Assembly (NCBI RefSeq): GCF_026210795.1
Contig: NC_089453.1
Span: 560,501-624,500, forward strand
Length of the DNA: 64,000 nucleotides
Direction of reading: 5' to 3'
From: Rhizophagus irregularis
Lineage: Eukaryota; Glomeromycota; Glomeromycetes; Glomerales; Glomeraceae
The notes below the pieces were generated by a model. The model worked only from the letters and a program-made list of their open reading frames with translations. It was not told where the DNA came from and searched no databases. The translations under genes were made by a program, and so were the position numbers. Position 1 is the first letter of the stretch. The number at the start of each line of letters is the position of its first letter. Of the stretch, positions 23,161 through 35,032 are shown piece by piece.

Positions 23161-23383
23161 ATTACGAATAATACTATCTCATTTTTCAGGCATTGTAATA
23201 TAATATCAGAATTATTAATAGCAAAGTATGCAAGTCTGCATCTCCTGATAACTTTACAAGTCATCTTTTCATTGGAAGCTCGAAGCGATCTAAACCTACC
23301 TTAAGATGTGGATATTCGTGAAATGCTCACTTCAAAGAAGTAAAAAGACTGAATTGACATGTATGGTGATATCTTGTGGTATG

Positions 23384-23570
23384 TACCATAAAGTCCCGAA
23401 TATAAGCACCACCGAATATATATAAGCACCCAGATTTTTATATTACCCGCCCTTGACCAACACTATGATAATTTTGGCCAATACTACAATATACCAAATA
23501 TATAAATTTACCCGAATATAAGCACCCCTATAATAAAAAAGGTTGCTTATATTCGGGACTTTACGGTATA
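23384..23570. mobile_element. MITE with about 27-bp terminal inverted repeats
   Basis: The left end taccataaagtcccgaatat (23384) mirrors the right end, which finishes ...gggactttacggta (23541-23568). Inside the right arm, cccgaatataagcacc repeats the left terminus and forms a second hairpin with the right end. A TA dinucleotide at each border fits a Tc1/mariner-type target site. No coding sequence. Confidence 0.75.
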
Positions 23571-24600
23571 TTGTGGTTATCCCAAACAACGTATGAATAG
23601 TTAGTACTGTAAACTCAAATTAATAATTTCTACTTTTAACATTGCTTTGTTAATGAAATTTAAAAGTAAAAGTTAGAAAAAATATTTTGACCAAAAGATT
23701 AATTTATACATTAATTGATCAAATTTCCTTTTTGATAAATTATTTTCGATTGATACCATTAGTAAATAATTAACTTTATAATTTACGAAACTTGTCGCTC
23801 TTGTCAGATATCATAAAAAACCATATAAAAATTTATATAACAACTTAAAATGTTTAGACCAAATCTTTTTTAAAATATATTACAAATATTTTTATTATGA
23901 TAAATATCTTTTGAATATACTTTTATTAAACTTATTGTAATGTTTTTGACTTTGTATTTTATCGACGTTATATTTTTTTTAACATGCATGTCACATTGTC
24001 ACACATACGTAGTAACCAACCATCAAATCTATGTACCCCTGCTTTTTCCGATCCTGCAATCGTTCCAATCTGGTTCTGTACTGGATTAAAATGAGAAAAT
24101 TTTTAGCGCATATCTCTCAAGATCTTTTTTTTTTAAGATGGGTTAATGGCAATAGTGGAGTAAGGACTACGGTCCGAATAAATAAAAACGAAAAAGAAAA
24201 GCATGATGCTTATACATTTTTTAGAAACACTGAAGAATTAACTAATATGTCTCATCAGATCACGACCTGCTCTGATGAAATCTTTACATAAATGATTGTT
24301 AGTAGTTGGATTGTCTGTCAATTAACTTTACCTGTATTATCAAGTGTGAGAAATTATTTTTTTCACACAAGTAAATCTCTCAAATAGTCAATTAATATTC
24401 ATAAAAAAGTTAAAAAAAAGGTATTTATTAAATCTTAAGCTGTTTACACATAATATGATTTATTGATTATTTTTATCACGAATATCGTTTGTATCATTAA
24501 TACTCGCCAGTTTTTTAACAGCAAATTAGTAAAATTATATATTAGAAAAGAGTGAAGAAATATCATTTCAAAACATGAGTGAAATTCACATGTCTAGTAA
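23571..24600. other. Intergenic region without recognised gene
   Basis: AT-rich. An 86-codon plus-strand frame (24031-24291) has no recognised motif and no paralogue in the window. It could be a small gene or chance. Confidence 0.35.
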
Positions 24601-24825
24601 ATTATTAAACTAAATATGGATTTTTCATTGTACTATATATGTACACTAACCTTATTTATAATCAATAAAACATCAGCCGATATAAATAATTAAATATGTA
24701 TTATACTCTGTATTGTACAGCACGTCTATAAAATAATTTTTTACGGATTTATAGTACGGCGACACCTTTGAGTATTCTTTTGAAGGAGCAACAGCGTCTT
24801 GAATTAAAATAAATTTACAAAAAAA
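24600..24825 (+). promoter_or_regulatory. Conserved upstream region, fusion gene copy 3
   Basis: It contains attaaactaaatatggatttt, tcattgtact, catcagccgatata and gaaggagcaacagcgtcttgaattaaaata before the ATG, matching copies 1 and 2 in order and spacing, with insertions. Confidence 0.5.
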
Positions 24826-27280
24826 ATGTATTTGATTTCAATGCCGAATCCCCCTCCAATTTTTTCCATTCGCATTATTGAAGAGCTCAATCTGTATCGT
24901 TCGTATAAAGCTAATGTAACAATGGATACTACCGTAGAGCTATTGCTGAAATGCTTTAAAGCTCACATTAAAGATGAACTACACGACTATAAACTTTTAT
25001 ACAACGGACAAGACTTACAAAATACTGATACTCTTAAAAATCTAGGATTAAAGGTGAGGATTTATATGAAATATTTATGTAATTATTGGTGATAGATAAA
25101 GGGAAGAGAAGTTGTACTTGTACAACGTTAGTGAATCGTTCTTTTTATTCTTAGGAAAGAGACTATATCCGAGCAGTTCAAATTCCATTTAAACTTTATG
25201 TGAAAACGCAAGATAGAAAAATTATAGAACTTCATGTGACTGGAAAAGTAGCTATCTCTATGGTCAAACAAATGGTTCACAAACATGTAAATATCCCTGT
25301 TTATAAACAACGACTTCTTTTTGATGGAAAGCAATTGCATGATTTTATGATCTTGAAACTTTGTGATATTCAAAAAGGGTCAACATTGGAGCTAGCTATA
25401 GCTTCATTTAAACTTTATGTGAAGAAGAAAGATGGAAGAGTTGTAAAACTCTATCTAAATGAAGATGACACTATCCATGATGTTAAACAAATGGTTTGGC
25501 AACGTACGCGTATTCCTGTTTATAAACAATGTCTTCTTTTTTGTGGAGAACAATTGCATGATTCTAGCACCTTGAAGAGTTGTAATATTCAAAATGAGTC
25601 AACATTTGAGCTAGCTATAGCTTCATTTAAACTTAATGTGAAAATGCAAGATGGGAAAGTCATAGTACTTTATGTAACTGAGAAGAATACTATCAATGAA
25701 GTTAAACAAATGATTCAGGAACGTGAAGGTATTCCTAGATATAAACAGCGTCTTTTTTCTTATGAATATCAACTGCGTAGTAGTAGTACCTTGAAATGTT
25801 GTAAAATTGAAGAAGAGGCAACATTGAAGCTAATTATATCTAAGAGTAATTCTCTGATTCATGTGAAAACATTAACCGGAAAAAACATTATTTTGTCAGT
25901 ATGCGAGAACCTTTTTCCCCAAGTTGCAGTTGATGCACCGAGTGAAAGAACATTACATCTCGTACTTAATTTACGAGGAGGAATGTTTCAAGAAACCAGT
26001 GGGCGTATAGATTTCAATGCATTACCACCACTTATGCAATATATGCAAGTTCCTGGAAGATATTTACATGATAAGGTTCATGCTGGTATTGCTTGTAATT
26101 ATTGTGGCAAAAGTGAATGGAAAGGAGCAAGGTAAATAATTAATTTAATTAATTTTTTATGGGCATATAAATATTTATTTTGTCTCTTCTGTGTCGGTTT
26201 GTTTCTCACAGATATAAGTGTTCAGAATGTCTTGATTATGACTTATGTTATGAGTGCATCAAAATATCCAAGTTGGTTCATAATGAACAGCATAATTTTT
26301 CGGAAATATTGGACCCAGAAAATCAAAATGATTTTCCAAAAGATATTCCCGTTAACCCTGTTACCATCTTACCAATACTTCCAACAAAAAAGGAAGAAAT
26401 GTTAACCTTGCTACAAGAAGAAGAAAAGCGAAGGTTTTCATCAGAAATACAACAACAATATTACAAGGTTGGAAGTGATCCCACATCTGGAAAGGACTGG
26501 ATGGATGTTACAGATCAAATGCAACATAATTTGGTTCGAGAATTTGGTTACTCGGATGAAGCTGTACAATTATTACGACGTGCCCCGCAACTTTACCAAG
26601 GTTAAAAAAAGAAGTTTTTCTTTTTTGCTATCATTGTATTTGTATATTTGATGCTTGCTTTATTTTTAGACGACCCTGCATTTCATACGACTCAAGTATA
26701 TGTTCGCAATAATATTGTTTCTCGTGGAAATCTCAAAGAAGGAATGCTGGCACCTGATTGTCCACTAGTTCCCCTAACGAATGATAAAACTATTATTCAA
26801 CTACATTCACTTTACAAACCGGGACGACCCTTTGTTCTACTTGCAGGATCATATACTTGTCCATTATATCGATACATATCTCATGTGCTCAATGATATTT
26901 ATAGTCTATATAATGAAAATGTAGACTTTTATATGATTCAAATTCGTGAAGCACACGCCAGTGATGTTTGGCCTATTGGTAATATTGTAGAAGTTAAGGA
27001 ACACCGTACATTAGAAGAACGGTTGACAGCTGCACGTAAAATGGTTAAAGCTACTCAACTTGAGATTCCTGTACTAGCAGATACAATGGATAACACATTC
27101 TTGAATTTATATTCACCTTGGCCATTCCGATTCTTTGTAATTAAAGATGGTATTTTGAAACTTGTTGGAACGCCAAAAGAAGCACGTTATGATACAACGG
27201 ATCTAGTTAACTGTTTAGATGCTCTTTTGGATAAAAAATCATCTGAATCTGATCTTACGCAAAAAAAGGAGTGTAAATAA
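24826..27280 (+). CDS. Ubiquitin-repeat / ZZ finger / deiodinase-like fusion, copy 3
   Basis: Four exons (24826-25053, 25155-26131, 26212-26600, 26670-27280) encode 734 residues. The architecture is as in copy 2: four diverged ubiquitin-like repeats to about residue 306, then a shortened ubiquitin (VKTLTGKNI ... LHLVLNLRGG, ending at 352) followed by Met353. The ZZ finger retains all Cys/His ligands. The deiodinase-like domain begins at about 532, with Cys595 in GSYTCP and the EAHASD motif. The C-terminal part from the ZZ finger on is nearly identical to copy 2, while the ubiquitin-like repeats differ much more, so the two halves evolve at different rates. The tail continues with KSSESDLTQKKECK, which copy 2 loses by a one-base shift. 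A likely redox or dehalogenation-type enzyme; substrate unknown. Confidence 0.9.
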
Positions 27281-29036
27281 TTGCCCTCTTAGAATATAAT
27301 TGTCCTATATAACTGATTTTAAATCCAATTCAATTACTTTGTATCTCATTTTGATGGAATAGTTTTATAATTAATAAATGCTTTTGTTTAATGAGAATCA
27401 AAAATGTGTGCATTATGTCATTGTGGTTTATAATCAAGAAAATTATTTTACTACAACTTGCCATGATAATATAAAATTTATGTTCTATTCGCCACTCGTA
27501 TTCAGTCGCCGCTATTGGAACAACACGTACTTGTCATAACAGTGATTAATTTTCTGTTTGTACATTTGATTATTAACTTGTATACAATTTTTATGGATTC
27601 ATCCATATTGAATCAAAGTAAAAAAAATGATTCGTATCATAGGTCATTGCCTAATTATGTTGATATAGCTCGATTTTAGAGTATTCATATATTATTAAAT
27701 CATCTTTTTTATAGTTTTTGCATAGCAATCTCAATCGGTTTGTAATTAATAAATTAATACATTTAACATTTAACATAGTTTTGTAATTATTATTTTTTGG
27801 TCTCAGGTCTTATTATGGAAGAACATCAAATGATGGTTTTTGTTATGTTTTAACATAAAGCCACTATTAAAGCAAGATTACTGAATGAGTTTGCCGTCAA
27901 AGAAGGATGTTTAAATATATATAGAACATCAAGTTATTCTTTAGAGAATACATTTATTCAATTTATTTTTTTAGTTTCATAAGCTGAAATTTTGTTTGTT
28001 CTCATTTATTTAAAGTAATATTTTTTTTACACTCACAAACCGATGATAATTCAAAGTAATGAATTTGAAAGGGAAGATGAGAAAGTATAATGTGTTAATG
28101 CTTCTATGTTCAATGATAGTCCTTATAAAATAAGGTTTCTTTCTTAAAAAAAATTAATAATAACTAACGTGATAATAATTATTGATTCACATTTAGGATA
28201 AATTGATATTTTTATTTATTACAATCATTCCGTCTTATCAAAATGCTACTTCTATTAAAGATTTTGCTTTATCATAATATCTGATTCGGCATATGCAAAG
28301 TCACATTATTCGAATTGCAGTGAACCGTAATTGGGAAACCCAAGTGACGATTATTTTATTGACTTGTTGCAAATGTATTGACAAGGAAATATGGATGTAT
28401 AAGAATCTTTTGACTCGATTCAATTTGTTTGCTCAAAAAATTAAATTAATCCAAGCTATTTCATGATCATAACGATAAGCGTAAAACATGCTATTTAATA
28501 GATCTAAAAAGAATATATGGGAAATTTAAATAATTATGTAAATTTTTATTTACAAATAAATTTCATGTATTTTTTTTTTTAAGCAAAAAATTAATTTTTC
28601 AACACATATAAGAAAGTAACCAATCTAAAAAAAGAACACATTAGCTTTTTATAGACAAAGTTCTTTTTTATCCAAATTGGAGAAATTACTTTTTTTTTTT
28701 GATATCAATAAAAATTATAAATATTTTTATTTAAAACATTAAAATAGTGGTTTTCTTCTTTGATTATAAATTTTATATAGTTTTGGGGTATTTCAAATGG
28801 TTGATCAGATTTTTTAGACGGAAAACTTTTGATAAAAATTTATTATTCATATAATCTTGTGTTTTGTTAAATATAACTTGCATATTTTTAATATAAATAA
28901 ATCAAAAATTCGTATATCTGATATTAATTATAAGTTTTAGTATTTAGGTTTTAGGCTCAATTCTTCATATATATACTGTATATACCGGACAAATAAATTT
29001 TTAATGTGACTCACTATCCGGGACGTCCATGAACGT
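27281..29036. other. Long AT-rich intergenic region
   Basis: The first 250 bp resemble the 3' flank of fusion copy 2. The rest has homopolymers and no supported gene. Confidence 0.4.
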
Positions 29037-29536
29037 TGTAAGACCTAAGACCGTGATAAATCACGTTGCCACCTTAGTCTTAACAAAATAATATTTTATT
29101 AGTAATATAAATAAATACGATAATATCATAACTAAATATATCTAAAATAAAATTCCCAAAATTAAAATCTAAAATTCGTAACTCTTTTTCTTTTTTTTTC
29201 ACTCAGTCGAAATCTACCCCTTTTTATAACACTGTAGATCCCCATGTAACATAGTAATCTGTCACTTTCATAATATATTTCTGTTATTTATTTCTGTCAT
29301 ATTCATAATATATCCTCCCATTTCTGTAACATTCCTAAATAATTTATACTTTTCGTAAATCCCCTGTCACATTTCATATTCCCTAGTTTAACGTCATTTC
29401 GGACCAAAACCCAATATCTTCTAGTTTAACGTCATCTCGGACGCTAATTTTACAACAAATAAATTTATACACTAATTCTAAATATAATGCTGCGCCCCAC
29501 AATTAATAAATTCACTAGGTAAGTCTCGGCATTACA
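29037..29536 (+). mobile_element. Solo LTR, 500 bp
   Basis: The ends are TGTAA (29037) and TTACA (29536), a 5-bp inverted pair with the TG...CA borders of retrotransposon LTRs. ACGT flanks both sides (29033-29036 and 29537-29540) as a 4-bp target duplication. An inverted, shorter relative lies at 38657-39004, sharing ccaccttagtctta, agtttaacgtcat and cgccccacaatt. No internal retroelement genes, so it is likely a solo LTR from recombination. Orientation is arbitrary. Confidence 0.75.
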
Positions 29537-29540
29537 ACGT

Positions 29541-30100
29541 ACATCCAACCTGCGGAGGATCTGTGACAGTTAGTGGACCATATATATGTCCAATAATGGT
29601 TGCTGTTCTGCTTGAAAATTTAGTGATTTATATTTGTGTATTATTTAAAATGTCTTTTAAATAATGTTTTTAAGTAATAATCATATCAGATATGTTACTA
29701 AAAAAATTAAAATAAAATAACTGTAAAAGGTTACAGAAAAAAATTATTTGTTTATTTGATTTCATAAAAGTGATTATAACTAGGAAAACGGTAACCATTA
29801 ACGTTTATTTACTCAGGATCTTTTTTTATTACAACATTAAACAAAAAAGATTGATTAGCAAATTATCAGTGTTACAAAAAAAGGAATATGATTGAAAGGA
29901 TTTTTTAAAACATATAGAAAATCATTGTTTAAATTTGAATGTTAAAATTTTCTTTAACGTGCTAGTCTAATTTTGCACAATAATTCAAAATCAAATAGCC
30001 TTAAAAAATTAGATATATCAAATTATTTATTTAGTCATGTTTATATGAAAACAATATAAAGTGAACAATTCGATTTATGACTTATGTAATATGTAATTAC
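29541..30100. other. Intergenic region
   Basis: AT-rich, no gene or repeat recognised. Confidence 0.4.
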
Positions 30101-30740
30101 TATTTGTTGCTGACTTAGCCAAGTCTTTTAAAACTTGTTGTCACCTGATCACCACGTTGAGGTGCAGCAACATTGATCAGGGGGGAAAGGGGGGAAAGGG
30201 GAAAACGAGAGGGAAAGGGGAAAACGAGAGGGAAAGGGAAAACGAGAGGGAAAGGGGAAAACGAGAGGGAAAGGGGAAAACGAGAGGGAAAGGGGAAAAC
30301 GAGAGGGAAAGGGGAAAACGAGAGGGAAAGGGGAAAACGAGAGGGAAAGGGGAAAACGAGAGGGAAAGGGGAAAACGAGAGGGGAAGGGGAAACGAGAGG
30401 GAAAGGGGAAAACGAGAGGGAAAGGGGAAAACGAGAGGGGAAGGGGAAACGAGAGGGAAGAGGGAAATCGAGAGGGGAAGGGAAAGAGCAAGGAAATACA
30501 CACCACCCACACACAAACCCACACATAAGCACACACAACCTACATACCTAGAGGAAGACGTAAAGAAAAGAGGGCCTAAGAATAAGGAGAAGACCTAGAT
30601 AGAGAGAAGACCTAAAAAAAAGAAGATAAAGAAGACCTAAAAATAAGTAGATAAGAAAAAAAAAATCGTATTTAATTGCATGAGTAATTTTTTTCGCGTA
30701 ACTATGACTGATATCAAATATGAGTAATTATATGGATTGG
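30101..30740 (+). repeat. Head-minisatellite-tail repeat, copy A
   Basis: The head (30101-30182, tatttgttgctgacttagcc to gatcagggggg) is nearly identical to 62651-62737. It contains cctgatca...tgatcagg hairpin arms. A purine-only-like array follows at about 30183-30480 with a 19-bp period (gagagggaaaggggaaaac). The tail has cacac-rich DNA, cctacatacctag, several agaagaccta words and, further on, atgagtaa words. All three frames are open in the array because it lacks stop codons, so its long open frames are not taken as genes. Confidence 0.8.
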
Positions 30741-31229
30741 GAAACCGTATTGTACATCGTCACGTGCCAGTCGGAGATTAAATAGCAAATTATAATCTGT
30801 AATTACACAATATGCGGCTGTTAATTAAATCATATACAGCAGTATATTAATTTCTTTTGATTGCTATATATTTATAGAACAAATTAATAGATCAAGTATA
30901 ATTTTATTATAACTTAAATAATTTATTCAGCAACGCAAATTTATTATGGAACAAATCATCTGGTATATAATATAATATCTGTCAGATATTTTATCATTAA
31001 ATGATATTTTTTTTGTATATTCCCAAAGTATAATAAGTCAATAACTTTTAATTATATATAAATCTATGATGTAAAATACAAAAAAGAATAATTACACAAT
31101 ACAAATTTTATTATATTGAGATATTGTACTTAATTATTGTTATGAGTATTTCCTAAAATTTGAAGAATTTAAAAAGTTGGTGTTGCTAGTTGACTTTGAT
31201 ATCGAATAGAATTTGCAAAATTAATTATT
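30741..31229. other. Intergenic region downstream of kelch gene 2
   Basis: AT-rich 3' flank of the minus-strand kelch gene. Nothing else seen. Confidence 0.4.
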
Positions 31230-33049
31230 TTAAGGGTGATCTTCTCGATGGTCTTCTCCGGAAGTTGGTATTCCTTTATTTTCATCTCTTACTTCTTGTA
31301 TCATTTCATTATTTTGTAATGAATTTGAAGTATTTCCCGAAATTTGAAGAATTTGAGAGGTTGATGTTGGCTGTTGATTTTGATCTTGAGTATTTTTTTC
31401 ACCTGGAATTCGTAAAATTTCTCGAGGATGTTCTTCTTCGGGAGTTGTTATTGTATCAGTTTGTTCTTTTTTATTTTTATACCATTTACGCAAATAATAA
31501 CTTCCAATTAATAATAAAATAGCAACAAATGTAGATCCGAAAACTACACCAATTACAACTCCTATATTACTAGAATGTATAATAGTTGGTGTAGGATCAA
31601 AGCTAGTTGTCCAAGCATATTGATCATTATTACTAATATCAAGCAATAATATATCACTATCACTATCATCTCGTGTATAACCTTGACCTTTATAAAAATA
31701 TAATTAATAAACTATTCTTTATAAATATATATATGTGTGTGATTTAATAACAAACATTATAATTACCAAAAGTTATAACCATATATTTATCAATTAATAC
31801 TGTTTTATGCTCAGCACGGGCATTTAATTGTTGTTCGAAAAAACTTGGTATATACCAATTATAATTATTTAAATCTAAAACATATAGTGCTTCACTTATA
31901 ATGTGAGTGGAATTCATTCCTCCAAAAATAATTATTCTTTGACCATCCAATCCTGTCAATTTTAAAATATTTTAAAATTTAATTAAAATTACTGTTTATT
32001 ATTTTATTAAACATAAATAATTATTTACCGAGAACACTTGAAAATGCAAACCTTGCAGAAGGTATTGATCCACCAGTCATCTAAAATATTGAATTCATGC
32101 ATTATATGTGATTAAATTAAATAAATAAATAAATATTTATTTATTTATTTATTTATACATAATATATATAACAAAAAATGTTACCTGTGTAGTCCAAATA
32201 TCATTTACTGTATCGTATAAATATACCTTCATATAAAAAAATATCATTAATATCTAAACAAATATGAAGATCATATTTTATATTTCATAATACTTACCTC
32301 ACTTAGTGGAAGAGTTGTATTATTAAACTGACCACCTATAATATATATATATATTAAATATAGTTAATTAATTGATATTTTGTTAAAAAATAATACATAC
32401 CCATATAGATAATTTTTTTATTTGGTAAAAACACGGCACTATACTCAATTCTTGGACTAGGCGCATTTATTGAACTAACATTTTTCCAACTTAAATTTAT
32501 TGAATCTAAGATAAACATATCATTTGTATAAATGTTTTCAGTCGAGTAACCACCAAATAAATATATTAATCCATTATAATCAATTACAGGGGTTATAAAT
32601 AATTTTCCATTTGGTGGTGTACCATTTATTTTAGGAGTATCCCATGATAAATTGTTTAATGTGTAAACTAGAGACATTGGATTGTTGTCTAAATTCATAC
32701 CACCATATAAAAATAATGTGTTATTATCTGCTCCACCTTTAATAGCAGCAGCAAATTGATGTGATGGAACAATATCATTGTTTGACAAATTTGATAAATC
32801 ATGCCATTTTAATTGTTTTGTATCAAAAGGAATAGAAACATCAAGAAATAAAAATGGGTAATTTGGTGTTTTTCCATCAGGAGTAGCTCCACCTATAATA
32901 TATAATCCATCCCTAATTAATGTAGCGGTATGGTCATATCTTAAATCTGGTTTAATAGTTAGTATTTGAGAATAAACTTTAACTACTAATAATAATTGAA
33001 GTAAAATTCCAAATATGACATAAATTAAGGAATTATTTAGAAAAATCAT
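31230..33049 (-). CDS. Kelch-propeller single-pass membrane protein, paralogue
   Basis: Six exons on the minus strand (33049-32401, 32335-32298, 32226-32185, 32080-32029, 31952-31767, 31687-31230) give 474 residues. The signal peptide is at about 1-28 (hydrophobic, with LLQLLLVVKV). Kelch blades show IIGG, LYGG, LFGG and IFGG turns. A transmembrane helix lies at about 363-388 (IGVVIGVVFGSTFVAILLLI), then a basic YLRKWYKNKK. Intron positions and phases are the same as in the gene at 4124-5995, and exons 3 and 4 have identical lengths (42 and 52 nt), so the two are duplicates. The cytoplasmic tail keeps only a weak form of the EILxIP repeat. Beta-propeller ectodomain with a likely binding role; ligand unknown. 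Confidence 0.9.
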
Positions 33050-34225
33050 TTTTTTTTTTTTTTTTTGTATTGTTCTGTGACAATAATAAAATATTGATAT
33101 GAACGACCTATTTTATATCTTTTGGCTGTAAACTGTGTAACACGAACGTCGATGATCATAAAATTTTGCCTTGTTTAGTAAAATAATAAATTTGCAGATC
33201 TTTCCAAAATTAAATTATGATTTAAATTTGGAGATCTCAGAACATTCGAGACCCCATTATATATGTCGTATTTTCGCATGAAAGTTTTTAAAACTTTTCA
33301 CATAATTCTCACAATTATGTTTGAAAGTAAAAATTAATGTCATAATTATGCATTGTGACGATGATTAACTGTTCAATCTTCATTTCAATATCTCAAGAAA
33401 ATGTAATGATATAGGGCATGATTATATTATACAGTATATATTTAAAATGGCACTATTCAAAATCGGTTTAATTTAGCAACTGCCAAATTCTTGTAAGATG
33501 ATCCACTTAATATTTTAAATATTAGTCTTTGAGTGGATTCTCTATAGCTTCGTTAATTGATAACTCATAATAAAGACTACGATGTTCGAAAAGTCCTTTC
33601 CTATGATTACCTGACTATGTAATTACACGAACAGTGATTATTATACAATACCCTTTAGGTACTCTTTAAGAAATGCGATTCTTTTCCTGTTCAAGAAACA
33701 TCGTACTAAATATTTCCTCTATAAAAAATAGGATATCCAGAACTGACACTTATTTACTTTTTCGTGAATAAAAACAGGATAAAATTACTATGGATAAAAA
33801 CACTAATTGGCACAGTCAGTTGTTTTGTCATATTCGCGAAATTTGATGCAGTTTCATATTTAGATTAATATGAAAAAATGAAAATCAAATATACGATAAG
33901 AATATTATTTGCTCGGAAATTTTGCAACAAATCCAAAATTATTTCACCTCAGAATTGCATGGCGAATTTTCAAGGAGATTTACTAAAAGATAAACAAATA
34001 ATTGATTAAACTTACCTGATTAAGAATATTTGGAATGGAAAACTGAAAAAAAGGAAGATTAACTAATTAATAAGAAAATCACCTCCAAGAATTGAACTTG
34101 GACACAGAAATTGTGGAACCAACGGTGATGGATAATGTTGAGTTGATAAGTTATTAAGGAAAGAACCCAACAAAGGAATGAATAAAGGGTATCACATGTG
34201 AAGAAGAAAATCACATGAGATAGAT
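33050..34225. other. Intergenic region upstream of kelch gene 2
   Basis: It starts with a homopolymer tract directly before the ATG on the minus strand, as in the paralogue. A short hairpin (agatct...agatct arms) is near 33198-33240. No gene is seen. Confidence 0.4.
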
Positions 34226-34473
34226 CAAATGATCAAGAAAGGTAAATTTTACAAGACAAAGGATCTCTCTGACACCAATTAGCGTGGTGCAATGCTTCAT
34301 GGGCGATGCAAATGATCCCCTTATAAAATTTATCTATCTAAGAATGGTCAAATGATCAAGAAAGGGTAAATTTTTACAAGACAAAGAATCTCTCTGACAC
34401 CAATCAGCGCAGTGCAATGCTTCATGGGCGATGCAAACGATCCCCTTGTAAAAATTATCTATCTAAGAATGGC
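34226..34473 (+). repeat. Tandem duplication, about 124-bp unit
   Basis: Two units (34226-34348 and 34349-34473) start caaatgatcaagaaagg and contain ctctctgacaccaat and gcaatgcttcatgggcgatg. They differ at about ten positions. The beginning of a third, diverged unit may follow. No protein is evident; origin unknown. Confidence 0.8.
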
Positions 34474-34576
34474 CAAGTGATCCTGAGTTAACCAAAGGGT
34501 AAAGATTACGTCCCCATGCTATATTTGGTAAGCAATGGACCTAGCTACGTAATATAAGATTATTTAATTGACTAAA

Positions 34577-35032
34577 TTATTGGGAAATTAAAAGAATAAT
34601 AATATTTAATAAATAGATTATTTTATAAAGTAAAGAATAAAAAAAGCAGAGTATATGAATTATAAAATTAAAAAGACAAAGAAAATTAAGAAGAATAGAT
34701 AATAATATAGATAGTATATAAAAAAGGATCGATAATAATATAGATAGTAATAAATTTTTAAATGAGCAAAATATATTAGAGAGTAAAGGAAGAGAGGGGA
34801 GATATTTGAGAATGAAAGTAGTTATAAATTTCAATGAGATAAAAATTAGGACAATTATATTTGTGAGAAAATTGGTATGTATAAGTAGAATGATAAAAAG
34901 AATGTAAAATAATACGGTAAGTAATGGTAAAGATTGAAAGGTTTCAATAACTTGAGGATGATGGTAACATTTGTTGATAGGAATTTCACTGAAAATGGTG
35001 TTGACAATATTTGGGCACAATTGATATGACAT
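34577..35032 (-). CDS. Possible small multi-helix hydrophobic protein
   Basis: An open frame of 151 codons begins MSYQLCPNIVNTIFSEIP and then consists of about four to five leucine/isoleucine-rich hydrophobic segments separated by short loops. The plus strand here is purine-rich, which by itself produces Leu/Ile/Phe-rich minus-strand frames, so a chance frame is quite possible. No family is recognised. The first 30 residues look most protein-like (cysteines, mixed composition). No introns evident. Confidence 0.25.
   Translation of the reverse strand: MSYQLCPNIVNTIFSEIPINKCYHHPQVIETFQSLPLLTVLFYILFIILLIHTNFLTNIIVLIFISLKFITTFILKYLPSLPLLSNIFCSFKNLLLSILLSILFYILSILLSILLNFLCLFNFIIHILCFFYSLLYKIIYLLNIIILLISQ

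Noticed and set aside
30101-30182. Pol III promoter in the repeat head (tggctaagtcag on the minus strand resembles an A box)
   Set aside because: The only B-box-like word lies on the wrong side, so it is not a tRNA-derived promoter.
30115-30598. Several overlapping open frames on both strands of 120-140 codons
   Set aside because: They span a 19-bp-period minisatellite without stop codons; the period is not a multiple of three, so every frame is open and gives the same low-complexity product. No start context or conservation supports a gene.
34081-34140. tRNA-like or SINE-like signal (agttcaattcttgg on the minus strand)
   Set aside because: It resembles a T-arm/B box, but no A box at the right distance and no acceptor stem could be found.
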